Positions 34,249-47,500 are shown, numbered from the stretch's first letter. The stretch is DNA of 64,000 nt from Isoetes taiwanensis (GCA_021234155.1 JAJEKV010000036.1:942777-1006776), one strand, 5' to 3'. Translations and numbers: made by a program. The notes: a model not told the origin generated them from the letters alone.

Positions 34249-34339
34249 TAGTATCTCTCAGAGACTGGCTGTGGGCAATTGGGACAATTCTCAAGATTTA
34301 TGACATATAAATAGCTTATATGGTTATAAAGTCAACAAA

Positions 34340-34480
34340 GCCTACAGTAATCTCCATTCATACCAAGTGGAACAATGATACTCAAAGGGCTGCTAGGAAT
34401 CTCAAGTTTTGTTAGAATTGCCCTGTCCAACCTAAGATTAAGGCCTTCATCTGGCACCTGCATGATGTATCTTATGTACT
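34340..34480 (+). pseudogene. LINE C-terminal (zf-RVT-like) scrap
   Basis: The plus-strand reading NCPVQPKIKAFIWHLHD matches the end region of plant LINE ORF2 proteins (PPKIKxFxWRL pattern). Only about 40 residues are recognisable. Confidence 0.45.
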
Positions 34481-34979
34481 TTTTGTTACATTTTACAATA
34501 TCTTTTTATTCGAAACACGTCGGAAGTAATGCATTTGGAGAAGAACATTGCAAAAAACATTGTTAAGACCATATTTGGAGGATATGAGAGAGATTGGAAG
34601 TCAAGAGTCTCTTTGGTCTCAATCGCAAACTGGTAAAGTGATTTTACCTCACACTGCATATGTTCTTACAAAAGAGTAAAAAAAAAAAAAAAAACTTTTT
34701 TGTTGTTGTACAGAGTGTGAAACCTCCAACTGGATTGCCCTCTAACTTTAAAAAATGTGTTGCAAATGGAAAGTTGAAATAAATTAAGTCACATGACTAT
34801 TGTATTCTTCTCCAACAATTCCTTCCTTTGGCTATACATGATTGTCTAGGGGAAGAGGAAATGATGTCAATTATAAGACTATGTGCGTTATTTAAGACTC
34901 AATGCTTTATTTAGATATATCACAACAAAAGAAATTAAGTTAAGTGATATGAATAGTCTAAAGATGGAAGGTGTGAATA

Positions 34980-35900
34980 TGTGATGCTTGCTTGAGAAGC
35001 ATTTTCCACCATCATTTTTCACGATTATAACACATCTCATCATACATTTGGTCGAACTGTACGATGGATATACCCCTTTGAGAGATTCCTCAAACATCTC
35101 AAGAATTATATTTGTAACATGGCACAGCCTAAGGGATCCATTACCGAAGGATACATAATTATTGAAGCAATGACTTTGGCTACCATGAGAAAAAGACAGA
35201 ATTTGTAAGTGAATATGACAGTGTCTTGGAGCATAGCACAACTGAGCTTTTTAGAGGGTGTAGCGACAAACACATGAATACATTCTAACCCACTCAAACA
35301 TCATCGCTATGTGGAGACTGTAAGTATTTCTATTTTCTACTCAGATATTAAAGTGCTTTTCAATGTACAAAGGTTAACCTTGTGGAATTTGATATGACAA
35401 AAAATATGTAACAATCAGAACATGGTGCCTTCCTTAGGCGCAAATGGCCAAGGGAGCTTATGAAGTTTCCAGAGTCGCTTAAAATGGAAACACGACGTAT
35501 TGTTGAGAATAAGGAGCAAGTGGATCTATTGTTCCTTGATCTTGCTTTTGGAGTTGAAGAATACTGCTATAAGTTATAAAACCATGTGGGCATATATGGT
35601 TGGCATTTACGGGTGCAAGACTTAGATGCAAAGAAAGCGACACAAGATTCACGCATTTCAGTAATATTTAAATCTACGAGTCGTAGTAGTGCTAAAGGCA
35701 AGCGACCTATTGAAGCTGACATAGAATACTCGGGCAAAATTCGACAGATTTTGAGGTAAGTACACGTATAACATTGTTTTGTACCACACTGAACTTGTCC
35801 ACTAATTATTTTACATGGCTCTGTAGGTCTGTCTTGGTTCATCACATGTAGTGCATTTGCAATGCCACTGGTTTAGGCCCGATACTATTGAACAATGAGC
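34980..35900 (+). pseudogene. CACTA transposase remnant (DUF4218 and DUF4216 regions)
   Basis: LEKHFPPSFFTIITHLIIHL (about 34992-35052), then in another frame WIYPFERFLKHLKNYICN and PKGSITEGYIIIEAM follow the DUF4218 part of plant En/Spm transposases. Further on, HLRVQDLDAKKATQDS (about 35605-35655) and VVHLQCHWFRPDT (about 35850-35890) follow DUF4216. Frames shift repeatedly. It fits a coding CACTA element whose right end lies at 39666. The AT-rich stretch 35900-37260 shows no other gene. Confidence 0.7.
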
Positions 35901-37611
35901 ATCAACAAGATTTGATAAGTATGGCTTTCAAATGGTAGACACTACAAAAGCGTTCTCATATAAATCGAATTCAACTTCTCAACCCGTTGTCTTTCAAAAC
36001 ATGTCCAACAAGTAAAACTATGCATTTCTTGAGAAATTATAGATTTATTTATTTATTTTTTGAGATAGTATGCTTACACATTTAAATGTGTGCAGATGTT
36101 CTATTTTGATGATGCTCATAGTCCAGATTGATCTATTATGCTTCGAAATCCATCACGTATATAGGCTAGCACTTATGATGAAAGTGAATACGGTGACTTG
36201 CACTATATTGGTTGCACAAGGCCCCCAAAATTGAACCATTATGATTTTTTTTAATGGTTTATTGGTGAAAACCGAATCCATTAATCAGTACATGTTAGTG
36301 GGTTCAAACGTTTACAAACGATGTCTAGTTATCTAATATGGTTTATCAACATATTTTTCTAAGATGATAAGACAACATTGTTTTATGACATGGTATTGAA
36401 AGATGACAATTTTAATTGGTCTTCGTAACGGCTTGCACTATATGATATTCTCATGTGGTTCATCAATATATTTCTTAAAAGTGATAAGACAACATTGTTT
36501 TATGACATGGTATTGAAACATGGCAATTTTAATTGATCTCTATAACAACTTAAACTATATGATATGTTCTATTCTTTAATATGTCAAATTTTTTTAGACT
36601 GGTATTTGATCACATCTATCTTCGTCAATATATTGACATGGGAATTTGAAGCGCATAGTTATCATGATGCTTTACAGTGATTAATCACCAACACACAACC
36701 TGGTAAATATATGCTAATATGACTTTTTTTACCCTATTTTTCTCAATGGTACGAGAACATAATTATTTTAGTTAATTTTTCTAATATATCGAGGAAAGAT
36801 GCGTTTTTTTCAAACGTAGTTTCTTTTTCACGTGTAATTCCTTATTTCATTTTTTTTTCCTACGTGTGTGGTTCGAAGAAAATTAAAGGTAGATTTTTAA
36901 AATAACGAGGTGTTTCTTTTGATATATCATATGACACATAATCTTATACAAGGATTCATTTTCAAATTTTATCTATTGCATTATAACATGATATCCTTAA
37001 CTTTAAGAAGAAACTAAGTGAAGTTTCTATTGCTCTTAGTGAGTGCAGGCATGTGATCCCACCTATGGATTCTAAGAAAATAAGTTTGTTATTTTAATTG
37101 AATTTGACTTTTTCTATTCTCACATATTAAAGTACATACATGGGCTTGATTATTACATCATTTATGGTACAACATATAAGATGTATTGACATTTCTCACT
37201 CAAAATGGCTATATTTGCATAAATTTGAGACCCAATTAAATGACAAGAAGATAGTTGTATCTTTTATGACTATGCAAATGGCACAATGAAATGGCATTTA
37301 TGCGACAATTAGTTGGCACTTATAATTATGCCATTTGTACTGGACAAATGTCAAAAGTCTTACACACTTGAACGACAAATATACGTCACTTGTACAAGTG
37401 CTATTTATTCAAAAAAAAAATGGCACTCATATGCACTCACTTGTCAGGCATATACATGGCACTTCCTAATTTGTCATTTATGCAAGTCAAAATGGCAAAA
37501 CTCTAACACACTTGAAGGGCAAATATAAGTGACTTGTACAAGTGCCATTTATTCGAATACAAATGGCACTCATACGCAAGCACTTGTGGGGCATATACAT
37601 GGCACTTTGCT

Positions 37612-38262
37612 TCATCAGCAAGCTTTGGGATGCCAGCGCCCTTGAACAGGTCAAGACAGCACACTACCAGCGCCACATAAATCCCACATTGGAACGAGGC
37701 CCACAATGCTACCTGCGCACCCACTTGCCCATGAAAAGACGCAGACTCATTGCCTCCATTCGCACAGGGGCACATCATCTTCGAATTGAGACAGGCAGAT
37801 GGATTGGTGAGCCACGTCCGGGGACCGAGTGCTCATCAATCTTTGCCAAATGGGAGTCATTGAGGATGAATCTCATACCCTTCAAAGTTGCCCGGCAAAG
37901 ATATGATCAAATCCGACGCCGCTATCTTTGAGTTGGTCGCCTGCCACCGCTACATGTGACATTGAGCACGGCATCCGCATGCGGATGCTAGGATCATACC
38001 TTCGAGGAGGTCATGGACATGCGAGATCGGCTATGTCCTCGGGCACGCGCGACTTGACATGTACATACACATTTATTTCATGATGATGTATACTTGTACG
38101 GTTTGACAACATTCTTATTATCGCCCGCGGTTTTTCCCTCGAAAACCATTCGGGGGGGTTTTTAACCCGACAAGAATAAGTTTGTCAAGCGCTCCTTCGG
38201 GTCCCATAGGCCGATTGGTCTCAGTGGACGATAAAAAAACTATTCTATTCTATTCTATTCTT
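37612..38262 (+). pseudogene. LINE 3' end with TTCTA-repeat tail
   Basis: The frame to 37931 has MKRRRLIASIRTGAHHLRIE and TGRWIGEPRPGTECS, the C-terminal region of some LINE ORF2 proteins. The 3' UTR contains a stem-loop at 38129-38147 and ends in ACTATTCTATTCTATTCTAT-like repeats at about 38238-38262. It interrupts the CACTA subterminal array. Confidence 0.65.
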
Positions 38263-38365
38263 AATCTGTCATTTATGTGAGTCAAAATGGCAAACATTTA
38301 ACACACTTAAATGGCACATACATGACACTTTTAAAAGTGCCATTTATATGGTGAACGAATGGCAA

Positions 38366-39535
38366 AATAATGTATGGGGGAAAGTCAGTTGGGACCCCTT
38401 TTCGGATGGACGGTGGGGTCCCGCGACCGGCGGTAGCCGGGAGCGGGTCACCGGCACCTGAAAAGGACCAACCGAAGTTTCCCAATATATAGAAATAGGG
38501 GAGATTTTTTTTCTCCCCCTTTTTCCAGTCCGGTGCCAGAGCTTCGTCGAGGCGCCAAGGGCTTCGCAGGCGCCAAGGGTTTCGTCCCCTTTTTCCCTGG
38601 CGCCATACCTTCGTCGGCCGAAGGCTGAAGCCTTTCTTGCATTTTGAAGCATTTTTGAAGGCGCTTGTCTTGTTTCTTGCTTTTGGTGGAGTTTTTTCTA
38701 GCAATAAAAGTTCTGCCCACTGGTTCTTCTTGCATTCTTTATCAATGTCTGATATAAGCACATTTGGAGCAAAAATGTAAAACACTACAGGTTTCTTTCA
38801 TTTCTAACAATTTCTTGCGGACTTTCATCATTATTTTATAAGTTTTTTGGTCTTACAGGTTTAGGAAGGGATATATTGTCTATTCCGGCGATGTTTGCTT
38901 TCATTTCATGCTGTGGATATTTAGAAGACTTTAGGTAAGTTTCTTACATGCGAACTTGCTGGATTTTCGTGCATGCAAGCATTTTTTTTTTTTTGAAATG
39001 TCTTGTTTTCTGTGTTGTAGATGGTTCTGGAGGCCCCAACCATGTAACAGATGCTTCTTCTACTGCGTTATTTAACTGGAAAAAACAAATAATGTTCTAT
39101 ATGTACAAGATCTTGTTGATCTGGAGTTTAATCGGCGATAATGGTCTATCTGTACAAGATCTTTTTGATCTGGAGTTTAATCGGTGACAACATTTGAAGC
39201 AGATCTTCTTTAAAACTACAATGACATTTGAAAATGAATGTAGTGGTTTTTATATGTAACTCTGCTTTTGAGCTATGCCAGAATTCTATTTTCTGCTGTA
39301 ACTCTGCTGTCTTTTGAGAGTGACTCTGCTTTCTGCTGTAACCCTGCTTTCTGTTTTTGAATGTAACTCTGCTTTCTGCCGTAAATCATAAGTGCTAAAA
39401 AGGACCTGTAGAAAAATGAACATGGTGACCGGTTAAAGCTGTCAACCGGAATCAGGGTACCCAACTTCCATTCCGGGTTATTGGCAGTGCCACGTGTCAG
39501 CACACAAATGCACCATAGGCAAAAAAATGGGCCCT
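38366..39535. other. Second insertion in the CACTA array, unknown, with minisatellites
   Basis: An insert of about 1.2 kb not matching the array. It contains the inverted repeat GGGACCCC...GGGGTCCC near 38391-38421, a tandem pair of about 48 bp (GTACAAGATC then TGATCTGGAGTTTAATCGG) at 39093-39184, and several degenerate copies of GTAACTCTGCTTTCTGC at 39256-39390. I recognise no protein. Confidence 0.45.
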
Positions 39536-40194
39536 ATTTCTATATTGTCACTTAAATGGCATATACTAGTCACATTCTTTTATTTGCCAATTACAATGGC
39601 TCAAATGGCAAGTTCATGAAAATATGCCATTTGTTTGTGCCATTTGTACCTATTTGTGTAGTAGTGTTAGTTTACACCAAACAACTGCATTAATCATTTC
39701 ATGTGTTCCAGATTTGCAAAGTGGTCTGGAATATTAAGTTTTCAGAACAAGGAGCAAATTCGTTGACTTGTAAAATGGCAATAAGAAGGAGGTGCTGCAA
39801 CTATCGGGGCAACTCGATGGAGGAATTCCATCACCAACTCCCTAAGTGACCTACACAAGAACATAGGTTAGAAGACAAGGACGCAATTTTCAAGGTTATT
39901 TAATTTTTATAGCCGTTGATGCAAAAAATGGAAATTCAATGACAAAAAATAAATACGTGGACAGGCGAGAAAGGCAAGCGTGCTAAAACATGCACACCAA
40001 CTCCTAATTGCACTCTCATACTTCAAGGGAATCTTCATTGATAGGCTTCTCATTCATCTCAGCAGATTTTCTACAATGGTGGACAGTGGGTAGCCGCACA
40101 CATGCGAACTACCCACGAAAAATAAAGGGAAAATCCAATTATATCATTTGGACCCCAAAAAAATACAATGCTAATAGATGTGTGGCTGGTATAC

Positions 40195-40275
40195 CTGCCG
40201 AAAGCTTATCACCGGGATTAAAAAACCCCGCCCTTTCGGGTTTTCGAGGAAAAACCCTAGTGATAAGCCTTCGGC
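40195..40275 (-). repeat. Long hairpin, LINE 3'-UTR-like
   Basis: TGCCGAAAGCTTATCAC (40195-40211) pairs with GTGATAAGCCTTCGGCA (40259-40275) at 16 of 17 positions. The inner stem-loop GGGTTTTCGAGGAAAAACCC (40238-40257) is, on the minus strand, nearly the same as the stem-loop at 38129-38147. Confidence 0.6.
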
Positions 40276-40530
40276 AAGGGGCTTGGACAAACGTAAGGCA
40301 TAGAAATTGCTCCCAAAAACCCACGCATGGAGAAGTCGAAACAGATGCCGATCGCCAACCTGTACCTGCACATCACCAACACAACAAAACGAGACAAAAC
40401 AAACCTCCCAGAGTGGAGGGGCTGATCACGCGTGCCACGCAACAAAAAAAAAAAACCTCTTCAAATAGAGGGGCTGGTCACGCGTGCCAGGCGACAAAGA
40501 CAATAAACAAAGAAGGGGGGGAGGGTGGGT

Positions 40531-41049
40531 TCAAAGAGAATAAGGTACTGCTGAGAGAAGAGGAAACGCCGATGAGACGTTGATGCAGAACCGCGCCTAA
40601 AATAGCGAACTCCCAACCAGAAAGGGCATGCGCCGCATGCATGCTCGCCCCATTCTAGAATGTCGATCCGATGTCTCGGATCGATGGGATTCTAGAATGG
40701 GGCTCGCATGAAACCAACAAACCGCCCGAATACCAGAGAACTTCCTTAACAAACTGGAATCGAGGACGAAGGTCACAGGATAAAGGCTAAAGAAGAGCCA
40801 AGGCCGAGAAAGGACATGCCACAGCATGAAAGAAATGCCAAATTGGCCAAACCAAGCAGGAAGAAGCCCCTCCCCTGCCTGGAAAAAATTCAAAGAGAAT
40901 AAGGTACTGCTGAGAGAAGAGGAAGCGCCGATGAGACGTTGATGCAGAACCGCGCCTAAAATAGCGAACTCCCAACCAGAAAGGGCATGCGCCGCATGCA
41001 TGCTCGCCCCATCTAGAATGTCGATCCAATGTCTCGGATCGATGGGATT
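40531..41049. repeat. 160-bp direct repeat with a palindromic end
   Basis: Copies at 40531-40700 and 40889-41049 are almost identical. The first ends in a palindrome: CCCCATTCTAGAAT (about 40648) is mirrored by ATTCTAGAATGGGG (about 40690), around GATCCGATGTCTCGGATC. The second copy has lost part of the palindrome. Confidence 0.7.
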
Positions 41050-41550
41050 GCATTCTCATCACATTCATTTTCCTCCTGAAGGTAAACGCATGATAGATAC
41101 GTAGACAAATCATATACATTCAACTTCCTATATCATCCGATATACCTAATATCATCACATTTTTCGACTGCCTAAAATCGTCCGATAAAAATTAAAATAT
41201 GCTCGACCAGGAGGAAGAGGGAACACGACAAAAAAAAAAAGGAAAAGAGGAAACATCTGAACTTAAGTAGTGCATTCTTCAACATATCTTACGTCAATTG
41301 AATTTACATCCGTAGAGTCCACCGATTTTTATGCACGTGTTGGGCTTCTGTTATTTGGATCGCTGGAGGGATCTGAATTGATGGTTTTTATCCTCCACGC
41401 AGCTTCCTTTTGATCTTTGGGTCAAAACTGATCGAAAACACTGACATACTGAAGCTTTCCTCTGTCTGTCTGTGCTGCCGACCTCTTTTCTGCTGATTTT
41501 CAAGTGAATCTGGAAATAATAAAACAGTGACTGAAGGCATCCTTTCCCAA

Positions 41551-44500
41551 ATGCCGACTCTTCTCAGCTTGCCTCTCCTCGTATTGGTTTTGGTTTTGTC
41601 GCATGATTCAGCAATGGCAGCAGAAACAACGACGGATCCGGCAGAAGGTGAGACTCAAATTATTGCAAGAATTCAGTTTAACACAGATGTTCTTCAGCTT
41701 GACGCCTCTTAATTTAGATATATGTTAAGTTTCACATAGGCGTTCTTCAGCTTTGTTTTCCCACGGTACCCCCAACCTACATACAGTTCGTAGTCTTGCA
41801 CGTTACAACATAGAGATACAGTTTGCTTAATCCCTCATAGTCCCATGGCTACATCGGGATGTTAATTTATCTCTACTAATATCATCTATATCTAGGTCCA
41901 TAATTAGCTCTTTCTTTCTCACAGTGGAAGCACTCAAGATCTTTGCAAGCAAATTGGGTATCAGCTGGAATTTCAGCGTGGATCCCTGCAGTGGGTTGGA
42001 TAATTGGAATGACTCCAGTCGAGATAAGAGCAGCAATCTTGAAAAATCGAGTGGAATTCAATGTGATTGCTCAAGCAGCTCCGTTTGTCATGTGACTGCC
42101 ATGTAAGTCTTTGTTGCGCACTTTTTCTCTTTACCTTAGAACCCACTAAAGAGCATAATTATGTCAATGCCACGATCAAGTTTATTAACAAGGTACTATC
42201 CTACTAAACAAAATAGTTATGCCAATGCCATTGTCAAGTTAGCTCAACAATGGGCCTGGCAAGCGTGAGCTAGAACCATAGCTATCCATATTAAAGTTTC
42301 TCACTGCACAACAAGATCATCACATTAGTCATGAGATCATGAAACATTATTTATGATTCCACATTCGCCATGACATTATGATGAAACAACAAGTCTGTTT
42401 CCGACGCTAGAACCATAGCTATCCATATTAAAGTTTCTCACTGCACAACAAGATATCATGAAACATTATTTATGATTCCACATTCGCCATGACATTATGA
42501 TGAAACAACAAGTCTGTTTCCGCATTAGACATCCTAAATCAATCAGTCAAATCATTTGAACCGTCTCAACACTCTTATTTGTTCCCCTCCGCTCGGTTGG
42601 GCACTTGGAGTTGGTTGGCTTCAAAATTAATCAAGTTCATTCTGTTTTTAGTCATGAAATGATAATGATTCCCCATTAGAACCATTCTCATGCTTCTCAA
42701 ATCAACAAGTCAATCAATCAACTATCTTATCATCTTACAATCCCCATCTACTGGGTTGGACACTTAAGAGTTGGTTGGCTACAAAATTCATTACAATTAT
42801 TCTGTTATTATCAATGACATTGCAAATGGTAGTTATGGTCTTCTGTTTTCTTGCAGCACTGTGATCAGCATGAATGCCCCTGGAGAAATTGCACCCGAAG
42901 TTGGGAACTTTTCTTACTTATATGATCTGTGAGTTATATTCGTGTACCTTCAAAAGTTCTGCACTGCTTCTTATGCACTGGAATAACAGGAACTTGGGGC
43001 AGAATGTACTTACTGGTTCAATCCCGGAAGAGATAGGGTCCTTGTCCCAGTTGCAGTATTTGTAAGCACTGGTGCATGTTATTGTTGTTATTATTGTCAT
43101 TGTTGTTGTTGACGTTACTCACTTTTCCAGTAACGTTGCAATAAATAAGCTAAGTGGTTCGCTGCCTCGGAGTATTGGCAAGCTCAAACAAGTCATTAGC
43201 ATGTTAGTGGCTTTCTCCCCCTTTTTGTTTTAAAAAATCTCAAAATGGAATTGACTTGATTTACCCTCAGGGGGTTTGGCTCAAATAATTTAGCTGGTTC
43301 GCTGCCTAAAGAGGTTGGAAACATGACCTCCTTGCTGAAACTGTAAGTTTTGTCATCAGAGGTTCGCTTTTTCCTTTTCCTGATTTGGGTGATAAATTCA
43401 TGCACTATCTTGTAATCACTTCCTTTGTTTTTCAAATATGTGTTATAGGTACATGGATGCATGCGGGCTAGGTGGAGAGCTCCCTGCAGAACTTGGCAAT
43501 TTGAAACGCCTTGAGACGCTGTAGGAATCAATTTACACCATTTGTAGTTAAATTAGCTAATGGATGCACTTATATTAAATCAAACTTAACTGAGATTACA
43601 CGTTCACGCCTACAACTAAAATCATTTTTTAATTGATGCTTAATGTCTCTTTGGGAGATTCTAATTTGGGAAAGGAATGGCAGCTGGATGGCGTACAATG
43701 ATTTTAATGGAACAATACCGGAATTTCTGGGAAGCTTGTCAAATCTTGTAGAACTGTAAGTGTGCTAGTTAGTTAATCATGATGTTAAATATGTGTAACA
43801 GTTGATGAAGCTTTTTTTGATAATGGCAGGAAAATGTTTGGAAACAATTTTCAAGGTCCAATTCCTGAAAGTTTGGGTAACCTTTCAGCACTAACTCGAC
43901 TGTAAGTGGTTGGATTATGTTTGAGTGGGTGTTCACAGTAAAAGTTGGTTTGCTTTGGTTTTCAAAACTAAATTGGATAAGTTTCGACCAAGATTTATTT
44001 GACTAGTTGGTTGTAAAAATTATGGTGTCGTTGGGCCTATCCTTAAATCTGGTTATCATTTGGTACGATAAAATAACTAAACTTGCAGTAACAAATGCAA
44101 AGCAATTAGTCAAGGTTGCAAATACTAGTTATCTTCTTAAGCAAGTCAGACGAGTTAACACACTGGTATATTTGTGACCTTTAGAGAAATTGGAGATGTG
44201 TCGTCTGGAGGTGTAATTCCAACTAGCTTCAACAACTTGACAGGCTTAAAAACACTGTAATGCTCTTTTACTTTCCCTTGTTTCTTTCTGGATGACCCTT
44301 GACACCGAAAGAATGCTCTAGGTCTCTGCGAAATTGTGAATTATCTGGTTCAATTCCCGAACTTGGAAATCTGACCAGCCTTCAGGAATTGTAAGTATAC
44401 TTCAAATACTCAAACTTTTACCGTTTCTTTTTGACAAGCTCATTATTTGTAGGGATCTGAGTTTCAACAACTTAACTGGACAAATACCAGCTTCATTTGG

Positions 44501-47500
44501 ATCGTTCGCTTCTTTGAACAACCTGTAAGTCTTGGGCTGTAAGGTTACATAATTCTAACCAACTACATATCTTCCCCTGTTTATGTCCTTGCTAGACGAA
44601 GCCAATAAACTGATGCAAGATACAAACGGCTGAAACAACTGGGGCATCTGACATGTTATTTCCCTTGTTCACAAAAGGTAGATCCCAGTGTATGCAGTAG
44701 ATCTCAGTGTATCCATATTACTTTTATGGCATATTCACATTTAGCATCGACACATGGCAGAATTCAGAGAGCAGAGCAGCTGCATCACAACAGGCTCTAA
44801 CAACATCCTTAGACAGTAACTGGCATGCACAGTCTGTTGATGCCATCAAATTCTAACTTTCACAACAATAACGTTGATGTCTGCTTACCAACAAAGTGTC
44901 GATGCCATCTACTAGCATGATTTTCCATAGACACTCAAAACACATGCTACAAAAGACTGTTCTACATAACAGTGATGAGTTTATAGAATCTCACACCTTA
45001 CATTCTGGACAACGATCTCTATCATGCTTCAAGTTTGTGCAAGTCTCTCGCTGCAAGTACAAACTGTGTTGAGATAAGATCTTTGTTGATGAACAGGTTA
45101 TGAACTAAAGGGGGGGTGCTCAATTTAGGAGGAGTAAGACAACATATTTCAACCTTTGTGCAGAGTGAAAAGGCTCCCTCAGTTGCAGGGAACATAAGTA
45201 ACAGGATTTTTACTTAAAGGAAAAGAGCTTATAAAAATCCTAGGACAATATGAGAGATGAATAACATACTTCAGCTCATGTGCAATTAAGTACAGGGAAG
45301 CAGAGATGACGGAAATAGCAATGGCACTACAAAAAGTTTTCCTGGAAGAATATCAAAAAATACAAGTTCTTTCTCCCTATTGCTTTATCTTGTCCTGATA
45401 TTCTGTATTTTCTTTCCAGTTTTCTTGGGAGCAATAAGCTGTCGGGACAGGTGCCTACACAGATTGGTTCGCTCCAAAGCTTACAGAGACTGTGGGTTAA
45501 ACAATATCTAGCCCTTTCATGAAAACTGCAGGTTGATGAGTAATTTTGTATGCAGGGATGTGTCATTCAACAACCTTTCAGGACCTTTACCAACTTGGTG
45601 GAATGATTCCAGCCTGAATGTGTGAGTGGTATCATTTCCTCCCTGTTTCTGCCAAAGCTCACAGTGTGCTGCTGGCTTTGCGTCTGCAGGAACTTGATAC
45701 AGAATCGTTTTGATGTAACAGAAAAGGGAGTGGCATTACGCTGTTTATTGGGGAGGTCAAACTGCAGCGCGGTTGTGGATGGAAAAAGTAAACAATTTTG
45801 TTTTTTTCTTTTCCCACTTTTTCAAAGCTTTATTTGATGGTTAAGTCGCGTGAACTTGGGATCTTTAATCCTTCAAGCGCCATCTTCAAAGGGCTGTTTT
45901 AATTTCTTTTTGTTTTTCCTTTATTTTGATGATCTCTTTTCTCCATGATAGATTTTGGATTTTCCATAAATTCTGGAGGTGCGAAAGTATCTTCATCAAC
46001 AGGAACGAGTTTCAGCAATGATTCCCAACCACTTACCGTTAGCTACTATATGAATTCAGCTGAAGGGTGGGCTGTAAGTTCCGTAGGGCATTTAGATGGT
46101 GGCGACCGTTCAGTGTCTAGTACAACTAGAACAATCACAGGGACAATTGATCCCGCTAGTATTTATCAGACAGCAAGAACTGCACCCAGCTCTTTGAAGT
46201 ACTTGGGATTTGGGATGAAGAATGGTCCATATAAAGTGGAACTCCACTTTGCAGAGATTAACATAGACAACAACTCAGATTACAGTAATATAGCAAGACG
46301 AATGTTTGATGTTTATATCCAGGTAAGGTTGTAAGTAAGGTTGATTAGCACTATGAAGACCATTACAAAGACATTTCACTAACATTTTCCAAGTGCGTCT
46401 GTGCTTCCAGGGGGCAAGGGTGTTAACAGGTCTGAACATCCAGAACGAAGCGAAGGGTTCGTATAAAGCCATAAGGAAAATATATAATTTGTCAGTAAGC
46501 GATAATGTTGTGGAGGTTCACTTCTTTTGGAGGGGAAAGGGGACTTGGGGGCATGGTCCAATGGTATCTGCAATTCAGGTTCTTCCTGGTATTGATTTGA
46601 TATTCTGCATACCCACGTCACATTGAACTACTGAGATTTGACTTACATACTTACAGAGTACGACACTACCGGTCTTGCCACCGAGACAAAGTCTAATGAT
46701 TCTAAATCCGTGCAAATCGGTGTTGGAGTGGCTGCCTCTCTCTTATTCATCATCATGCTAATTGGCATTTTTCTCTATCGACGAAGGCGTCAGAATCTAA
46801 AATGCCTGGATGAAGGTGCCCATTCACTAAGTCTAAATTAGAGATTCCTTGCTTATCCTAATTTTAAAATAGTTAACCTCACAAAGTGAGGAACTTAAGT
46901 CAACCAAGCATGCTCCTGGTAGGTGTGTTGACTTGAGCAAGTTTTAGAATTGCAATTTAGCTAGTCTGATAAGTCAAGAATTAGGGACGTAGTTAAATCT
47001 GATTTTTATAAATCTGATTTTTAATCGCAGATATAAAAAACTTCGAAGGAAAACCAAATCTATTCACGTACAACGAGATGAAGGTGGCTACGCGGGGGTT
47101 TGCGAGCGAAACCAAGTTGGGACAAGGGGGATTCGGAGCCGTGTACAAGGTTTTCTATCTGCTATGATTGAAACTTAATCAACATAAACATGTTTGTTTT
47201 TTTTTTCGTTTGACAGGGAGTATTATCAGATGGCACAATGGTGGCAATCAAGCAGCTGTCGTCGATATCTCAGCAAGGCACACGGGAGTTCTTAAATGAA
47301 GTCAATCTCATCTCCGCTGTGCAACATAGGAATCTGGTGAAGCTACATGGGTGCTGTTTGGAGGGGGGTCACCGGATCTTGGTTTACGAATTTTTGGAGA
47401 ACAACAGCCTGCATCACACCCTTCTGAGTAAGTGTCAGTTCCCTCGCATTAGCTTGCAGTCAATTCTTGTTGACCCCAGTTAATTTCTGCCTCGAAGAAT

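Larger units (their letters stand above)
29926..34310 (-). mobile_element. Second chromovirus, minus strand, 5' truncated (element 2)
   Basis: It reads right to left: protease, a proline/alanine-rich linker, RT, RNase H, integrase, chromodomain, polypurine tract, 3' LTR. Gag and the 5' LTR are missing past about 34310. The chromodomain and fungal-like tail (FHRRYLDKPS) resemble the Tcn1-type chromoviruses of seed-free plants and fungi (inference). It inserted into the 3' LTR of element 1 and so is the younger of the two, yet it is also dead. Confidence 0.8.
37260..39666. mobile_element. Right part of a CACTA element with AAATGGCA subterminal repeats
   Basis: Many copies of AAATGGCA / TGCCATTT, some in ~190-bp tandem units, occur at 37265-37610, 38265-38365 and 39540-39650. 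The sequence ends with TGTGTAGTAGTG at 39655-39666, the inverse of a CACTACTACACA terminus. TTA follows as the candidate 3-bp target. The array is split by two insertions. The left terminus was not found. Confidence 0.65.
39667..41550. other. Intergenic with repeats, upstream of the receptor kinase
   Basis: It holds a long hairpin (40195-40275) and a 160-bp direct repeat (40531-40700 and 40889-41049). No protein gene is recognised. The last ~250 bp form the promoter and leader of the receptor kinase; no sharp TATA box is obvious. Confidence 0.4.

Noticed and set aside
37265-37610. AAATGGCA repeats as a CRISPR-like array
   Set aside because: Units are irregular, occur in both orientations and end at a CACTA terminus; the genome is a plant's.
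38282-38785. Minus-strand 167-codon frame
   Set aside because: No motif; it crosses the border between CACTA array and inserted DNA.
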